Shown piece by piece: positions 6,689-7,127 of a stretch of 7,127 bases of DNA (its first letter is position 1; the number at the start of each line of letters is the position of its first letter). The position numbers were made by a program, and so were the translations under genes. The notes under the pieces are model-generated. The model saw only the letters and a program-made list of their open reading frames with translations, had not been told where the DNA came from and did not search any database. The stretch comes from Phycisphaerae bacterium (lineage in GTDB: Bacteria; Planctomycetota; Phycisphaerae; WQYP01). The DNA is taken from positions 1 to 7,127 of the forward strand of contig JABEVA010000261.1 in the NCBI GenBank assembly GCA_013044065.1, in the 5' to 3' direction.

Positions 6689-6952
6689 TCACTGCCAGAG
6701 AACAACCGGGCGCGGTGTCAGCACTTGGCGTAGGCTGCCACTGTGGCCATGGTCCATGCGGCGGCGGGCCGGAGCAACCACCGCATGCGCCAAGCCGGTC
6801 CAACGAATGGCGATGGTAGTAAGGCTCGGCCGCTCGGCCACGGGGGCATCGTTGAAACCGACCAGTATGGGCAGCGACATTTTCCAACCGTAGATGATGT
6901 CGACATGAGCTGGGCGAAGCAGATTCGAGGGCATATCGTGGGAACACAGGGG
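6689..6952 (-). pseudogene. LacI-family regulator C-terminal fragment (probable remnant)
   Basis: The minus strand is open from 6952 to a stop at 6691-6689. The reading resembles the end of a LacI/GalR sugar-responsive repressor. LCSHDM recalls the family's C-ND-A segment, LVGFNDAPVAE recalls the VGFDD-P-A segment, PSLTTIAI recalls the P-LTTV strand, and RQVLTPRPVV recalls the last strand before the natural end. Upstream (towards the right) all three minus frames contain stops or show no LacI features, so the DNA-binding domain and most of the ligand domain are missing. The fragment would be convergent with the oxidoreductase gene, 41 nt away. It overlaps the plus-strand ROK-like frame in the same codon register, so one reading could be an antisense accident. 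I favour a real remnant because the motifs are specific and correctly ordered. Confidence 0.5.
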
Positions 6953-7127
6953 CTACTGGGACCGTGCGGCGCTATCGGCGTGGCTTGTCCGGGCTTGGCG
7001 GCCCCTGATGGCCGCAACATTCAATGGATGTCGGGACGGCTGCAGTCGATTGTCGGGGTGGATTGGGGGCGACTGCTGGAGCGCGACGATGGTGTGTGGG
7101 TGCTTAACGATACGCACGTTGCACTGC
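6734..7127 (+). CDS. ROK-family sugar kinase or regulator, start uncertain, cut by window end
   Basis: ROK proteins phosphorylate sugars such as glucose or N-acetylmannosamine with ATP, or act as repressors. The last 150 bases are clearly of this type: AIGVACPGLAAPDGR is the family's GIGxPG segment (IGVACPG at 6974-6994), MSGRLQ...VGVDW follows, and VLNDTHVAL matches the catalytic-Asp motif (xNDxxAA). The frame is open from the stop at 6731-6733. FPT at 6881-6889 lies 33 residues before PG, as in E. coli NagK. The N-terminal ATP-binding DxGGT motif is not found in this frame or the two others, and no start (GTG 6743, ATG 6749, 6785 or 6905) has a good ribosome site. The gene may be truncated at its 5' end, frameshifted, or an unusual member. 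The zinc motif lies beyond the window. Confidence 0.75.

Noticed and set aside
6648..6893. Plus-strand frame starting directly after the oxidoreductase stop (TGAATG)
   Set aside because: The tight spacing is attractive, but the Arg/Pro/Thr-rich product matches nothing, and it ends before the ROK motifs, which are in another frame.
6363..6947. Minus-strand frame of 194 codons across the oxidoreductase end
   Set aside because: Runs through the antisense of the oxidoreductase gene and then in a different frame from the LacI-like reading; His/Pro/Arg-rich with no motif.

Overview
The window looks like chromosomal DNA of a free-living bacterium, most likely a planctomycete (Phycisphaerae-like) or a relative in the PVC group. 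This is an inference from gene content: the type of HNH protein, a Gfo/Idh-type oxidoreductase next to a ROK-type kinase, an Rrf2 regulator with a CPL...CPLH motif, and a MetG with a fused tRNA-binding domain. No marker gene here fixes the taxonomy. I see no phage, transposon, CRISPR or plasmid features.

Layout from left to right. (1) 1-538, minus: the first 179 codons of cydA, the quinol-oxidising subunit of cytochrome bd oxidase, cut by the window edge. (2) 539-697: a divergent control region with face-to-face promoter candidates and a small dyad. (3) 698-1213, plus: an Rrf2-family regulator with two of the three usual cluster cysteines. (4) 1251-2111, minus: a beta-class DNA N6/N4 methyltransferase, convergent with the regulator. 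(5) 2241-2876, minus: an HNH-domain protein upstream of the methyltransferase in the same direction. (6) 2877-3185: a stretch without a gene that holds two competing hairpins. (7) 3186-3258: a tRNA with anticodon CAU. (8) 3259-3478: a strong hairpin, a sigma70-like promoter and a leader dyad. (9) 3479-5560, plus: metG. (10) 5628-6647, plus: a degenerate Gfo/Idh/MocA-family protein. (11) 6648-7127: a confusing end where the minus strand reads like the C-terminus of a LacI-family regulator and the plus strand reads like a ROK-family sugar kinase, with the two readings partly overlapping.

Functionally there are three themes. The cydA/Rrf2 pair suggests control of the high-affinity oxidase by an iron-sulfur or redox/NO-responsive regulator. 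The tRNA-CAU/metG pair is translation machinery. The Gfo/Idh, LacI-like and ROK segment suggests carbohydrate metabolism, probably with a rearrangement. I found no convincing new multi-gene system. The most unusual items are the Rrf2 cysteine pattern, the oxidoreductase that has lost its cofactor and catalytic motifs, and the LacI/ROK junction.
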